A stretch of DNA of 60,500 nt from Acidobacteriaceae bacterium (GTDB taxonomy: Bacteria > Acidobacteriota > Terriglobia > Terriglobales > Acidobacteriaceae): assembly GCA_027307045.1 (NCBI GenBank), contig DAHUXR010000012.1, positions 1 to 60,500 of the forward strand, given 5' to 3'. The notes beneath the pieces are model-generated. The model was given only the letters and a program-made list of their open reading frames with translations. It ran no database searches and was not told where the DNA came from. Positions 1-8,840 of the stretch are shown here, in pieces. A program made the translations under genes and the position numbers. Each line of letters begins with the position of its first letter. Position 1 is the first letter of the stretch.

Positions 1-916
1 CATGCATGGTGCGTGAGAGCGATGGATTCTATTCGTCATGATCGCCGCAGATCACCAGCGTTGGCACATGGATCGTGGAAAGCTTGTCCAGGTATTCCAC
101 CGATTTCAGATTGCCATCAATGACGAACTCTCCGTCCGAGCCCCACATCTCGCGATAGAGGTCCCACGAGGTGCTCGTGTTGCCGGATGCCGGATCGTAA
201 TTCGCGTCCGGTCGCCGCTGATAAAGATAAGGGAAATAGCCATCGCCCCAGGCCAGCTTGGCGTAGTCGTCAGGATAGCGTCCCTTTTCCCAGTCCTTGC
301 CCTTATTAAAGAGGCCGGCTTTTTCCAGAGCTTCCAGTTTTACCAGCGCTTTCGGCGGCATGCTGCGCTTTTCTTCGGCCAGCACTTTGTTCATTTCACG
401 CGTGCTGTAAAACGTTCCGCCCAGCACCAGATGCGTGAGGTTCTGCTGATACTTGAATGCATATGCCTGCGCCAGCACGCCGCCGTAAGAATGTCCCATG
501 AGGCTGATCTTGCCCAGGTGCAGCGCCTGACGGACGCTCTCCACGTCTTCCACCATGTTTTCCACCGTGTATTGCGCGGCGTCTTCCAGCTTTTCTGACC
601 GGCCAGAGCCACGCTCATCGATAAAGACAAGCTTGTTGCCCCGCGCCAGCGGCAGAAGATAGGGCATTAGGTAGTCATGCGAGGCGCCCGGTCCACCATG
701 CACAATCATCAAAGGCGCGCCGTGGCCAATGGTCTGGTAATAGATGAGCACGCCATTGGCATCGACGTAACCTTCTTGTATTGGATAAACGTTGGCCTGA
801 ACCGGTGCGGCTGCGGCTGGCTTCTTTGCCTGAGTGAATGCGGTGATGTATAAAAAAATAACAACCAGAAACAATATGGGTTTCTTCATGCGGAAAATTA
901 TAGTTCCGGGTGTCAA
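1..916 (-). pseudogene. alpha/beta hydrolase (proline iminopeptidase-like), interrupted by TAG
   Basis: The 295-residue reading frame begins with a signal peptide and has alpha/beta hydrolase hallmarks: an oxyanion HGGPGASHD segment, DERGSGRS, and the nucleophile elbow GHSYGG. It stops at TAG (29-31) directly after CGDHDE, the acid-residue strand of the fold. Reading through the stop, the same frame continues NPSLSRTMH to the window edge, which is what proline iminopeptidase-family proteins show after that strand. The gene therefore appears broken by one nonsense codon, or the TAG is a sequence error. The C-terminus with the catalytic His would lie outside the window. TAG is not the selenocysteine codon, so recoding is unlikely. 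Family call is confident; pseudogene status is not. Confidence 0.7.
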
Positions 917-999
917 CCTCAGCAGATGATTGAAAGCATTGGATAAATACTTGAGTCGGCGAGGATGGAAAAGGACTAAAATATAGACAGGGTACCTAT

Positions 1000-1860
1000 A
1001 TGAAACGGCTGGCTTCTTTGGTTGTCCTGTGTACGGCTGCTCTTCTCATTTCTCCTTCACTGTACGCGCAACGGGGAATGTCAGGTCGCGGCGGCGGTGG
1101 CGGCTTCTCGTCGCATGCGGGTGGCGGATTCCGGTCCGGCCCATCTGGCGGGTTCCGGTCAGCAGGCCCTGCGGGATTTCACGCTGCCCCTGGCGGATTC
1201 AGATCAGGCCCAGGCTTCAGTTCCTTCGGCCCGCGGACTCCCGGCCTTTCATCTTTTGCTCCATCGCACCGTGCCTTTTCATCACGGCCTTTTGTATCCC
1301 GCAACCATGTGTTTGTAAATCGTCCTTTCGGGTTTCGCCACTTTCATAATCACCACTTTGGATTTTTCAATGGATGCTTCGGATGCTCCCCGTTCTTGTT
1401 TGGCGGCGGGCTCTTTTTGGGAGCACCCTTCTATTCTTATCCCGGCTTCTACGGCGACTACTTCGGAGATAATTACGGCTATGGTCCGCCGGCACAGCAG
1501 CCTGTTATCGTAAATTCAGACAATGGGAACAGCGCGGAGCTTTCAGCTCAGGTCCAGCAGCTCACTGACGAAGTTTCCGATCTGCGCAGCGAAGAAAACA
1601 GGCGCTATAACGATGACCGGGCCCGTGCCAGCTCTGGCGCAACCTTATCGGCAAGGGAGCCGGACGTAAGCACGATATTTGTCTTCCGCGATGGACACCG
1701 CGTGTCGGCTAAAAGTTACGCCATCGCCGGCCAGACGCTGTGGATCTTCAGCGAGCAGAACGCGCGCAAATATCAAGTTACCGACCTTGACGCCGCTGCA
1801 ACAGAGCAAGCCAACGCCGCGAACGGCGTTGAATTTCATGTTCCTGGGACTACTAAGTAG
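1000..1860 (+). CDS. secreted Gly/Ser/Phe-rich protein
   Basis: This 286-residue protein starts with a clear signal peptide (residues 1-24, ending SLYAQ). A low-complexity Gly/Ser/Phe/His-rich stretch follows to about residue 165, then a short predicted coiled coil (SAELSAQVQQLTDEVSDLRSEEN), and a compact C-terminal beta-rich segment (about 225-283) containing FRDGHRVSAKSYAIAGQTLW. Such proteins are common in Acidobacteriota as exported envelope or surface components, but I do not recognise a function. It is monocistronic, between the broken hydrolase on the other strand and the phosphatase downstream. The real frame is supported by the signal peptide and structured C-terminus; other frames here are shadows. 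Confidence 0.8.
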   Translation: MKRLASLVVLCTAALLISPSLYAQRGMSGRGGGGGFSSHAGGGFRSGPSGGFRSAGPAGFHAAPGGFRSGPGFSSFGPRTPGLSSFAPSHRAFSSRPFVSRNHVFVNRPFGFRHFHNHHFGFFNGCFGCSPFLFGGGLFLGAPFYSYPGFYGDYFGDNYGYGPPAQQPVIVNSDNGNSAELSAQVQQLTDEVSDLRSEENRRYNDDRARASSGATLSAREPDVSTIFVFRDGHRVSAKSYAIAGQTLWIFSEQNARKYQVTDLDAAATEQANAANGVEFHVPGTTK

Positions 1861-1977
1861 TAAAAGCAGTTTGTTGACGATTCTCCGGGAAATCTCTGCT
1901 GGCCGCCAATATGTCTGTTGTTAGTCGCATGGAAGCAGCGCGCGTGATATCCTCGGCGTTCGAGTTTTCAATTCTTA

Positions 1978-2697
1978 ATGAGCAGCCTTTTCCTCGTCCG
2001 TCACGGTCAAGCATCTTTTCTTGAGCGCAACTACGACAAGCTTTCCGCCAAGGGCGAAGAGCAGAGCCGCATGCTGGGCGACTATTGGGCGGGATTGCAG
2101 CTTGGCTTTGACCGCGTGTATTCCGGCCCAAAGGTGCGGCAGCGAGAAACGGCGCGCCTGGTGGGTGAAGCCTACAAACGCGCTGGGCTTCCCTGGCCCG
2201 AACCGGTCGTGCTGCCGGAATTCGATGAGTTCCAGGCTGAGGCCGTGCTGGAACGATCATTGCCGGAGTTGATTGAAAGCGACTCCAATATCCGCAGAAT
2301 GCACCAGGCATTTAAAGATTCACAAACGCGGCCGGAGCAGTTCAAAACGTTTCAGCGGATCTTTGAAGTTGTGATTGGACGTTGGGCGGATGGAAATCTG
2401 CCGCTGGAAGGAATCGAACCTTGGGCAGATTTCAGCGCGCGTGTGCAGCGCGGACTGGCCAGGTTTCCTGAGAACGGAAATCGCGGGCAGAGGATTGCAA
2501 TTTTCAGCTCCGGTGGACCGGTGGGCGTGGCTATGCAGCGGGCGTTAGATCTTTCCACTGAAGCCACGTTGAAGGCCGCGTGGATGGTGCTCAACTGCTC
2601 TTACAGCGAGTTTCTCTTCTCCGCCGGACGGTTTACCCTAAGTTCGTATAATGCTACTCCGCACTTTACTGATCCGGAGTTTCTCACGCATCGGTAA
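1978..2697 (+). CDS. histidine phosphatase family protein
   Basis: The 239-residue protein opens with the phosphohistidine nucleophile motif LVRHGQAS (RHG) near residue 8, the signature of the phosphoglycerate mutase/histidine phosphatase superfamily. RQRETARLVGE supplies the second Arg region and FSSGGPVGVAM sits where the second catalytic His is usually found; here it reads SSGG, so the second His is not evident. It probably hydrolyses a small phosphorylated metabolite in the cytoplasm. The stop lies about 50 bases before the best start of an APH-type kinase gene, so the two are likely co-transcribed as a kinase/phosphatase pair, which suggests phosphorylated acyl intermediates as substrates (inference). 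Confidence 0.85.
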   Translation: MSSLFLVRHGQASFLERNYDKLSAKGEEQSRMLGDYWAGLQLGFDRVYSGPKVRQRETARLVGEAYKRAGLPWPEPVVLPEFDEFQAEAVLERSLPELIESDSNIRRMHQAFKDSQTRPEQFKTFQRIFEVVIGRWADGNLPLEGIEPWADFSARVQRGLARFPENGNRGQRIAIFSSGGPVGVAMQRALDLSTEATLKAAWMVLNCSYSEFLFSAGRFTLSSYNATPHFTDPEFLTHR

Positions 2698-2749
2698 AGT
2701 AAGCGGGATGGACCCGCTGCGAAATCAGCGGAACAAGAGATTGACGCTA

Positions 2750-3847
2750 ATGTCAGCCGAAGCCACAAAGAATATTCCCATCGCCGAAGAGTTGCAGGAC
2801 AGCACAAAGGCTGTCCGCCAGGGTGAGGAGTTGGACCTCACCCGGCTGGAGCCATATCTTCGCAGCCATTTTCCTGACCTCGGCGGCGAGCTGGTGGTAA
2901 AGCAATTCCCCAGCGGACACTCCAATCTGACGTATTCCGTCGCACTGGGTGAAAAAGAAATGGTGTTGCGGCGTCCGCCGTTTGGCAGCAAAGTGAAATC
3001 CGCGCATGATATGGGGCGCGAATATAACGTGCTGTTAAAGCTGCACTTGGCTTATCCCACGCCAAAGCCATTGCTTTACTGCACAGACGATTCCGTGCTC
3101 GGCGCGCCGTTTTATGTGATGGAGCGGGTACGCGGGCTGATCTTGCGGCGGAACCTTCCCGCTGGCTTGGCGTTGCCGCATGAGACAGCAAGGAAACTCA
3201 GCGAATCGTTCATCGACAATCTGGCTGCCTTGCATGGTCTGGATTACACCGCGCTTGGTCTGGGCGAGTTAGGCAAACCGCAAGGCTATCTGGAGCGGCA
3301 AGTACGCGGCTGGACGGAGCGCTATCAGGGATCGAAGACACACGACCTGCCGGAAGTGGAACCGCTTTCCGCATGGTTGCGCGAAAACATGCCGTCACAC
3401 AGCGGCGCAACCCTGATCCACAATGACTACAAGTACGACAACATGGTGCTTGATCCCACGGACATCACGCGCATCAAGGCCGTTCTTGATTGGGAAATGT
3501 GCACGCTGGGCGATCCGCTGACCGACTTGGGCACCGCGCTGGCCTATTGGATTGACCCCGACGATCCTCCGGAGATGCAGATGGTGCGCTGGGGGCCAAC
3601 GATTGTCCCGGGAATGCTACGCCGCGCCGAAATGGCGCAACGCTACGCCGACAAAAACGGACGCGATCTATCTGACATCGTTTTTTATTACGTGTTTGCC
3701 ATGTTCAAGGTAGCGGTGATCATTCAACAGATTTACTATCGCTATTTTCACGGGTTGACGAAGGATGAGCGATTCGCTTCGTTGGGTGAAGTGGCAAAGA
3801 CGCTGATGAGGGTAGGACTGAGCGCAACAAAGAGAGCGGGATTGTAA
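2750..3847 (+). CDS. APH/ACAD10-type phosphotransferase
   Basis: From ATG 2750 the protein has 365 residues; an in-frame ATG at 2708 is possible, but alignment-like features begin after 2750. It carries the aminoglycoside-phosphotransferase/choline-kinase fold: the catalytic loop HNDYKYDNMVLD, the metal-binding DWEMCTLGDPLTDLG, and an N-terminal FPSGHSNLTY nucleotide-loop region. This is the subfamily found as the N-terminal domain of ACAD10/11 and as LvaA of levulinate catabolism, which phosphorylate 4-hydroxyacyl-CoAs rather than antibiotics. Neighbouring acyl-CoA synthetase, MaoC and SDR genes fit such a role. It converges with the MaoC gene. Substrate is inferred, not shown. Confidence 0.85.
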   Translation: MSAEATKNIPIAEELQDSTKAVRQGEELDLTRLEPYLRSHFPDLGGELVVKQFPSGHSNLTYSVALGEKEMVLRRPPFGSKVKSAHDMGREYNVLLKLHLAYPTPKPLLYCTDDSVLGAPFYVMERVRGLILRRNLPAGLALPHETARKLSESFIDNLAALHGLDYTALGLGELGKPQGYLERQVRGWTERYQGSKTHDLPEVEPLSAWLRENMPSHSGATLIHNDYKYDNMVLDPTDITRIKAVLDWEMCTLGDPLTDLGTALAYWIDPDDPPEMQMVRWGPTIVPGMLRRAEMAQRYADKNGRDLSDIVFYYVFAMFKVAVIIQQIYYRYFHGLTKDERFASLGEVAKTLMRVGLSATKRAGL

Positions 3848-3962
3848 CTGCTCTGCCCTCCCGAATCCTGAGTACAGTGGGAGGAAGCCTCTGATCGGTC
3901 GATTCCCCGCTCAGGGACTTTTTACCGGCTTCTTCATGACTGACGGTACATCGAAGTTTATA

Positions 3963-3990
3963 GCGATCACTCGCTGCGCTCGGGATTAAG
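3963..3990 (+). repeat. REP-like GC-rich repeat, copy 1
   Basis: The stretch ending CGCTGCGCTCGGGATTAA is nearly repeated at 4577-4602 (CGCGGCGCTCGGGATTTAA) and in inverted form at about 4467-4492. The copies sit just outside both ends of the MaoC gene. They look like a short dispersed intergenic repeat capable of forming a small hairpin between GCGATCACTCG and CGCTCGGG-type halves. Confidence 0.45.
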
Positions 3991-3991
3991 A

Positions 3992-4459
3992 TCAGCGGTA
4001 ATACCTCACTACCCACTCCGCCACGCAACAGGGCTTCTCGCCGCCTTCCACTTCCACGGTCGCATTGAACAGTGCTTCCATTCCGTCAGGGGGCACGTCT
4101 TTCAATGATTGAAGTACGATGCGGGCGCGGATGTGTGATCCCGCGCGCACCGGCGAGACAAAGCGCACGCGATTCAACCCGTAATTCACGCCCAGGCGGA
4201 TGCCATGTTTGATTTCCAACGCCTGATGCATGAAGTGCGGGAGCAGGGACAACGTGAGAAAGCCATGGGCGATCGGCGCTTTGAAAGGCGATTCCCGTTG
4301 GGCGCGCTCAACGTCAACATGGATCCATTGATGGTCGAGCGTGGCATCGGCGAATTGCCGAATACGTTCCTGCGTAATGTTGAACCAGTCTGTAACGGCG
4401 ATTTCCTGGCCGACAAGATATTTGAGTGCTTCGGGAGAATCGAGTGTGCGTTTGGGCAT
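3992..4459 (-). CDS. MaoC family dehydratase
   Basis: A 155-residue single hot-dog-fold protein when started at the ATG giving MPKRTLDSP; the longer upstream frame overlaps repeat sequence. It contains the hydratase-2 motif as DHQWIHVDVERAQ followed by FKAPIAHGFLTLSLLP, where Asp/His are the catalytic pair of R-specific enoyl-CoA hydratases. It probably hydrates enoyl-CoA or removes water from 3-hydroxyacyl-CoA. It lies downstream of the acyl-CoA synthetase on the same strand but is separated by about 150 bases that include REP-like repeats, so co-transcription is uncertain. Confidence 0.88.
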   Translation of the reverse strand: MPKRTLDSPEALKYLVGQEIAVTDWFNITQERIRQFADATLDHQWIHVDVERAQRESPFKAPIAHGFLTLSLLPHFMHQALEIKHGIRLGVNYGLNRVRFVSPVRAGSHIRARIVLQSLKDVPPDGMEALFNATVEVEGGEKPCCVAEWVVRYYR

Positions 4460-4466
4460 ATTTTTT

Positions 4467-4602
4467 CGTAATCCCGCGCGTAGCGAGGGAAACCCTACGA
4501 TCTTATTCACGGACCACGACAACCAGCTTCAATCAGAAGTTGGTGAAGCCCCCTAACTGCCTCGGTTGCAATAGGGGTCCCTCGCGGCGCTCGGGATTTA
4601 AA
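4467..4602. repeat. REP-like repeats, copies 2 (inverted) and 3
   Basis: Two further copies of the short repeat seen at 3963-3990: an inverted one at 4467-4492 (ATCCCGCGCGTAGCGAGGGA) and a direct one at 4577-4602. The inverted/direct pairing resembles a BIME arrangement. No gene is visible in this 147-base gap. Confidence 0.4.
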
Positions 4603-4606
4603 ACAA

Positions 4607-6214
4607 TTATTTTTTCGTCGCCAGTTCTGGCCGAATACTTTCCGTTCCCGACCAGTATTTCTTGCGCAGCTCTTTCTTGAGCACTTTGCCGGTCCCGGTC
4701 CGCGGCAGCGTATCAAGGAATTCAACCGTGCGCGGGCATTTGTAGTGGGTCAGATGGCTGCGGCAAAATTCCAGAACTTCAACTTCTGTCGCGGTTACGC
4801 CCGGCTTCATCACGACCAGAGCTTTTGGCACTTCGCCCCAGCGTTCGTCTGGTACAGGAATCACGGCCACTTCATAAATCCCAGGATGCGCCAGCAGGGC
4901 CTTCTCAACTTCCAGAGACGAAATATTTTCGCCGCCGCTTACGATGATGTCTTTTTTGCGATCGACGATCAGCGCATAGCCGTTTTCGTCCATGGTGGCC
5001 ATGTCACCGGTGTGGAACCAGCCATTGCGCATGACCTGCGCGGTGGCTTCCGGCTGCTTCCAATAGCCGGCCATTACACCGTCACTGCGGGCAACAATCT
5101 CACCAATGCTTTTGCCGTCACGCGGAACATCATTATCGTCGGGATCGACCACGCGGATCTCGACTCCAGGAATGGCGTGGCCCGTGCTTGCTTGCTTCTC
5201 ATAGCGGGCGCGGCCTTCCCAATCTAATCCGGCTTTCATGCGCGCCGTCGTCAGGACTGGCGCGGTTTCCGTGAGGCCGTAACCGGAATAGCAGGCGCAG
5301 CCCAGCTTTTCTTCCACTTCACGCACCAGTGTGGGAGACGACGCCGCGCCGCCCAGGCTCATGCGCTCAAGGCTCTTCAGATTGAACTTGGGCCGTTCCG
5401 GGCAGTTGACCAGCGCCGTTGCCATCGCAGGGACCACGCTCAAGGACTGCACGCCTTCACGCTCGATCTGTCGAAAGACTTCGGTGGTCTCAAATTTGCG
5501 CATCATTACATGCTTGCCGCCGACATAAGTGAGCGAATGCGCCACGCCCCAGCCGTTGGCGTGAAACAGGGGAATAGTATGCAGCTCCACCGATTCACTT
5601 TTGCTTCCGAAGGCGATCGCGACATTGAGCGCGTGAAGGTAAATGTTGCGATGCGTCAGCATTACGCCCTTGGGATTGGCGCTGGTGCCACTGGTATAGA
5701 AAAGTTCGGCCACGGAATTTTCGTCGATCTGCATCACGTCCGCGCGATACGGCGTGGCTGCGGCCAGCATCTCCTCATAATTCTGCTGTGCCATCCACGG
5801 CTGATTTGGTTTGAAGTCCAATGGGACAAAATGCTTGACCGACTTGAGATCGTTGCGGAATGACTCAACCAGCGGAATAAACTGCTCTTCAAAGAAAAGC
5901 ACATCCGCTTCTGAGTCATTAAGAATGTACGCCAGCTCCTGCGAAGCCAAACGGATATTCAAAGGCAGCAGGATGCCGCCGGCTTCCACCACGCCGTAAT
6001 ATCCCTCAAGCAGGCGATGGCAATTCGCGCCGAGAAACGCGACGCGCTCACCGGACTTGATGCCAAGCGAGCGCAATGCTCCGGCCTGGCGCGCGGTGCG
6101 GTCAGAAAATTGAGCGTATGTGAATCGTTGATCGCCACACACGACGGCCGTGCGCCGGGGAAATTGCTGGCTGGAATAACGCAAGAATCGCAATGGAGTA
6201 AGAGGAATAATCAT
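4607..6214 (-). CDS. fatty acyl-CoA synthetase (AMP-binding)
   Basis: The likely protein is 535 residues from the ATG at 6214 (MIIPLTPLRF), 8 bases after the SDR stop and preceded by a GAGG-like ribosome site; the longer 560-residue frame is less likely. It has all ANL-superfamily motifs in order: YTSGTSANPKGVMLTH (P-loop), GYGLTETAPVL, WFHTGDMATMDENGY, DRKKDIIVSGGENIS and the C-terminal PRTGTGKVLKKELR with the catalytic lysine. It activates a carboxylic acid to acyl-CoA through an acyl-adenylate; substrate is probably a medium- or long-chain fatty acid. Tight spacing with the SDR indicates one operon. Confidence 0.93.
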   Translation of the reverse strand: MIIPLTPLRFLRYSSQQFPRRTAVVCGDQRFTYAQFSDRTARQAGALRSLGIKSGERVAFLGANCHRLLEGYYGVVEAGGILLPLNIRLASQELAYILNDSEADVLFFEEQFIPLVESFRNDLKSVKHFVPLDFKPNQPWMAQQNYEEMLAAATPYRADVMQIDENSVAELFYTSGTSANPKGVMLTHRNIYLHALNVAIAFGSKSESVELHTIPLFHANGWGVAHSLTYVGGKHVMMRKFETTEVFRQIEREGVQSLSVVPAMATALVNCPERPKFNLKSLERMSLGGAASSPTLVREVEEKLGCACYSGYGLTETAPVLTTARMKAGLDWEGRARYEKQASTGHAIPGVEIRVVDPDDNDVPRDGKSIGEIVARSDGVMAGYWKQPEATAQVMRNGWFHTGDMATMDENGYALIVDRKKDIIVSGGENISSLEVEKALLAHPGIYEVAVIPVPDERWGEVPKALVVMKPGVTATEVEVLEFCRSHLTHYKCPRTVEFLDTLPRTGTGKVLKKELRKKYWSGTESIRPELATKK

Positions 6215-6221
6215 AATGACC

Positions 6222-7013
6222 TCAGGCGGACTGGCCTCCATCCACCACCAGCACGTGGCCGTTGACGTAGGCCGATGCGTCCGAAGCAAGAAAGACCGCC
6301 GCGCCTTTCAAGTCATGATCGGAGCCAAAGCGTCGCGCGGGAATGTGGCTGAGCAGGTAATCTCGCTTGTGTTCGATAACTTTGTCAGACATGTGCGTGG
6401 GAAACCATCCTGGGGCAATGGCATTGACCTGGATATTATGCCGCGCCCACTTGACCGCCAGATCGTGAGTAAAGGAAATCACTCCGCCTTTGCTGGCATG
6501 GTACGCAATTGCTTCCACCGTTTCCGGCGGCGCGCCCCTGATTCCCGCGACAGATGCCATATTAATGATCTTGCCGCTTTGCTGCTTGAGCATAATTTTA
6601 CCCGCAGCCTGCGCGCAGAGAAACGTTCCCGTCAGGTTGGTTTCCATCACCTTGTTCCACTCCGCCAGAGTCATTTTTTCCGTGGGAGCGCCCCATGAAA
6701 TGCCGGCATTGTTAATGAGAATATCGATCCGCTTGAACTCTGCCATAGCTCCGGCGATCAACTGCTCAACGCTGGCCTGGTCTTTTACGTCGCAAGCCAT
6801 GGCTACAGCGCGGACGCCGAGCTTTTCCATGTCATGCGCGGCCTGTTCACAGCGTTCTTTCTTGCGCGCACACAAAACCAGATTCGCTCCCATTTCAGCC
6901 AGAGCCTCAGCCATTTGCCGGCCCAGTCCAATCGATCCGCCTGTAATGATGGCTACGCGTCCCTTGAGATCGAAAAGTTGTTTTACGCTCTTGTGGGCTG
7001 ACTGCTCTGGCAT
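6222..7013 (-). CDS. SDR family oxidoreductase
   Basis: A 263-residue classical short-chain dehydrogenase: cofactor motif TGGSIGLGRQM near residue 24, NNAG, the catalytic Ser in NMASVAG and YHASKGG (Tyr-x3-Lys), ending NGHVLVVDGGQSA. ARKKE after the second strand suggests NADP(H) preference (inference). It sits between a TPP enzyme upstream (35-base gap) and the acyl-CoA synthetase downstream (7 bases), so these three form an operon. A 3-oxoacyl/3-hydroxyacyl reductase or gluconate-dehydrogenase-like role is possible; the acyl-CoA context favours the former. Confidence 0.9.
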   Translation of the reverse strand: MPEQSAHKSVKQLFDLKGRVAIITGGSIGLGRQMAEALAEMGANLVLCARKKERCEQAAHDMEKLGVRAVAMACDVKDQASVEQLIAGAMAEFKRIDILINNAGISWGAPTEKMTLAEWNKVMETNLTGTFLCAQAAGKIMLKQQSGKIINMASVAGIRGAPPETVEAIAYHASKGGVISFTHDLAVKWARHNIQVNAIAPGWFPTHMSDKVIEHKRDYLLSHIPARRFGSDHDLKGAAVFLASDASAYVNGHVLVVDGGQSA

Positions 7014-7048
7014 GGGCTTTCAATCTCCTTAAAGGATGGTAAAAAGCA

Positions 7049-8731
7049 TTATGAGCTTTTCTGGGCGATACCGGTTGGGCGTGGAATAGCGCCAACTTCC
7101 CATGGCGCCTTTAACTGCGCGTGCCACTCCAGCAAAGCAGGACCGGGCGCGCTGAGCCACTGCGGAATGCGCTGCCGCAAAGCGTCAATGGAAGTGATGC
7201 GCTCGGCGCGGATGCCATAAGCTTCCGCCACGCGGCAAAAATCCGGGTTCTTGAGAGCGACTTCGTGTGTCTGGCCGAACATTGTCCGCTGCAAAAATGC
7301 GATCACGCCATACGAGTCATCATTGACCAGAAGAATTTTCACCGGTAGATCATACTGCGCCAGAGTGGCCAGTTCATGCTGCGTGTATTGGAAGCCGCCA
7401 TCGCCGGCGATGCAGACGATCTTGCGCGCTTCGCCGGAGCGCCTTATGGCACAGGCTGCGCCGATGGCCGCAGGCAGAGCATAGCCAAGGGTTCCCGATC
7501 CTGAGGGATAAAGAAACGTTCCCGGCTCCAGCACAGGGAAAAAAGCCGATGCCCAGTAATTGAGGATGGATTGATCATTCACCAGCACATCATTACGATG
7601 CATGGCTGCCCGGATCAATTTAAGAGCCGCATAGCTATCCTGTCCCAGCGCTTCCAGCCGTTGCGATTCGCTCGCCTTGATTGCGGCGACATCACACCAT
7701 GATGAACGGGCCGTAACGCCCTGCGCGAATGCCTGAGCGATCTCGGACATTTTCCCCACGATCTTCCTGGAAGGAATTCTATCTCCGGCGTCGCGCGCGT
7801 CTTGAATAACCTGAATGTGTTGTGGAGGGAGTTGCAGGCCGAATCGGCCTGTATCGAATTCGGTGAGACGCGCTCCAAAAGAAATGAGCAGATCGCTTTG
7901 CCCGAGGACCTCCTGTACGGCTCCGAGACGGGAGATGCAGCCCAGAGACAGCGGATGATCGCCGGGAAACATTCCCTTCCCGCTGGTTGTGGTAAAGACC
8001 GGGCATTGTAGAAGCTCGGCAAACTGGCGGACAGCGGCTGCGCTAGCGCGTATACCCGCGCCGATGAGAATTGCGGGGGCGCGGCAGGCGGCAATCTGTC
8101 GGCGAGAGTCTTCTATCTCTTGCGACAACAGCGCCGGATGCGAAGTGGAATTCGGCAGCGCGGGCTTTGACAGATCGACGTTTACGGAGGCAAGAAAAAA
8201 ATCGTGCGGAATCTCAATAAAAGCAGGTCCCGGCAAAGGTCCGTGGAGCACGGCTACAGCTTCGGCGATCGTCTCAATCAGAGCATCAGGGCTGGTGACC
8301 CGCCGCGCAAACCGCGTGAGAGGACGAATAATCTCCAACTGGTCAGGCGTCTCATGCAATGCTCCGCCGGTCTTGCCCAGCATGGAAGATGCAATATTGG
8401 TGCCGATGAGAAGGACAGGAATGTTGTTCTGCAAACTTTCCAGCAGCGGAACCAGCGTGAACAGGTTTCCGGGACCGGTGGAAGCAAAGATGGCGGCTAT
8501 CTGCCCGCTGCGGCGATAAAAGCCGTCAGCCGCATAACCGGCGGCTTGTTCATGGCGAACTACCCAATGGTGAAATTCAGGCGTCTGCCGCAGCGCCTCA
8601 TATACCGCAATGTTGTGAATGCTGGGAATCCCGAAGCCCGCAGTGATACCATGCCGGACCAAAGCAGTGACCACGGCTTGTGCGCCGGTAACCTGGCTCA
8701 AATGGGGCGTGGTTGAGGAAGCAACAGACAT
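7049..8731 (-). CDS. thiamine pyrophosphate-dependent enzyme (acetolactate synthase-like)
   Basis: At 560 residues this has the three-domain architecture of the acetohydroxyacid synthase/benzoylformate decarboxylase family: N-terminal pyrimidine-binding domain with the catalytic Glu in RHEQAAGYAADGFYR, central FAD/ADP-like domain, and C-terminal diphosphate domain with GDGGFQYTQHELATL...NDDSYG, the TPP motif. No ilvN-like regulatory gene or other branched-chain genes are adjacent, so it is probably not the biosynthetic AHAS; a 2-oxoacid decarboxylase such as the 5-guanidino-2-oxopentanoate type is an alternative. It is first in the minus-strand operon with the SDR and acyl-CoA synthetase. Confidence 0.85.
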   Translation of the reverse strand: MSVASSTTPHLSQVTGAQAVVTALVRHGITAGFGIPSIHNIAVYEALRQTPEFHHWVVRHEQAAGYAADGFYRRSGQIAAIFASTGPGNLFTLVPLLESLQNNIPVLLIGTNIASSMLGKTGGALHETPDQLEIIRPLTRFARRVTSPDALIETIAEAVAVLHGPLPGPAFIEIPHDFFLASVNVDLSKPALPNSTSHPALLSQEIEDSRRQIAACRAPAILIGAGIRASAAAVRQFAELLQCPVFTTTSGKGMFPGDHPLSLGCISRLGAVQEVLGQSDLLISFGARLTEFDTGRFGLQLPPQHIQVIQDARDAGDRIPSRKIVGKMSEIAQAFAQGVTARSSWCDVAAIKASESQRLEALGQDSYAALKLIRAAMHRNDVLVNDQSILNYWASAFFPVLEPGTFLYPSGSGTLGYALPAAIGAACAIRRSGEARKIVCIAGDGGFQYTQHELATLAQYDLPVKILLVNDDSYGVIAFLQRTMFGQTHEVALKNPDFCRVAEAYGIRAERITSIDALRQRIPQWLSAPGPALLEWHAQLKAPWEVGAIPRPTGIAQKSS

Positions 8732-8799
8732 TTGCAGTCAAAACGTCGAGATGGTTGAACTGATAGCTAACCGACAGGCAATTTGCAGCTAAAGAGAAA

Positions 8800-8829
8800 A
8801 ACGACGGAGACGATATCGCCTCCGTCGTT
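8800..8829 (-). terminator. intrinsic terminator of the TonB receptor gene
   Basis: Arms AACGACGGAG and CTCCGTCGTT pair perfectly, with the inner palindrome CGATATCG. On the minus strand the hairpin is followed by TTTTCTCTTT. It lies just after the receptor stop codon at 8841. Confidence 0.85.
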
Positions 8830-8840
8830 CAGGTTAAGAG

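Noticed and set aside
29-31. Recoding of the stop in the left-edge hydrolase
   Set aside because: The codon is TAG, not TGA, and the position is not a catalytic Cys, so selenocysteine does not apply.
2651-2749. Upstream start of the APH kinase gene at 2651
   Set aside because: It would overlap the phosphatase gene by 47 bases, and the extension has no family similarity; 2750 or 2708 fit better.
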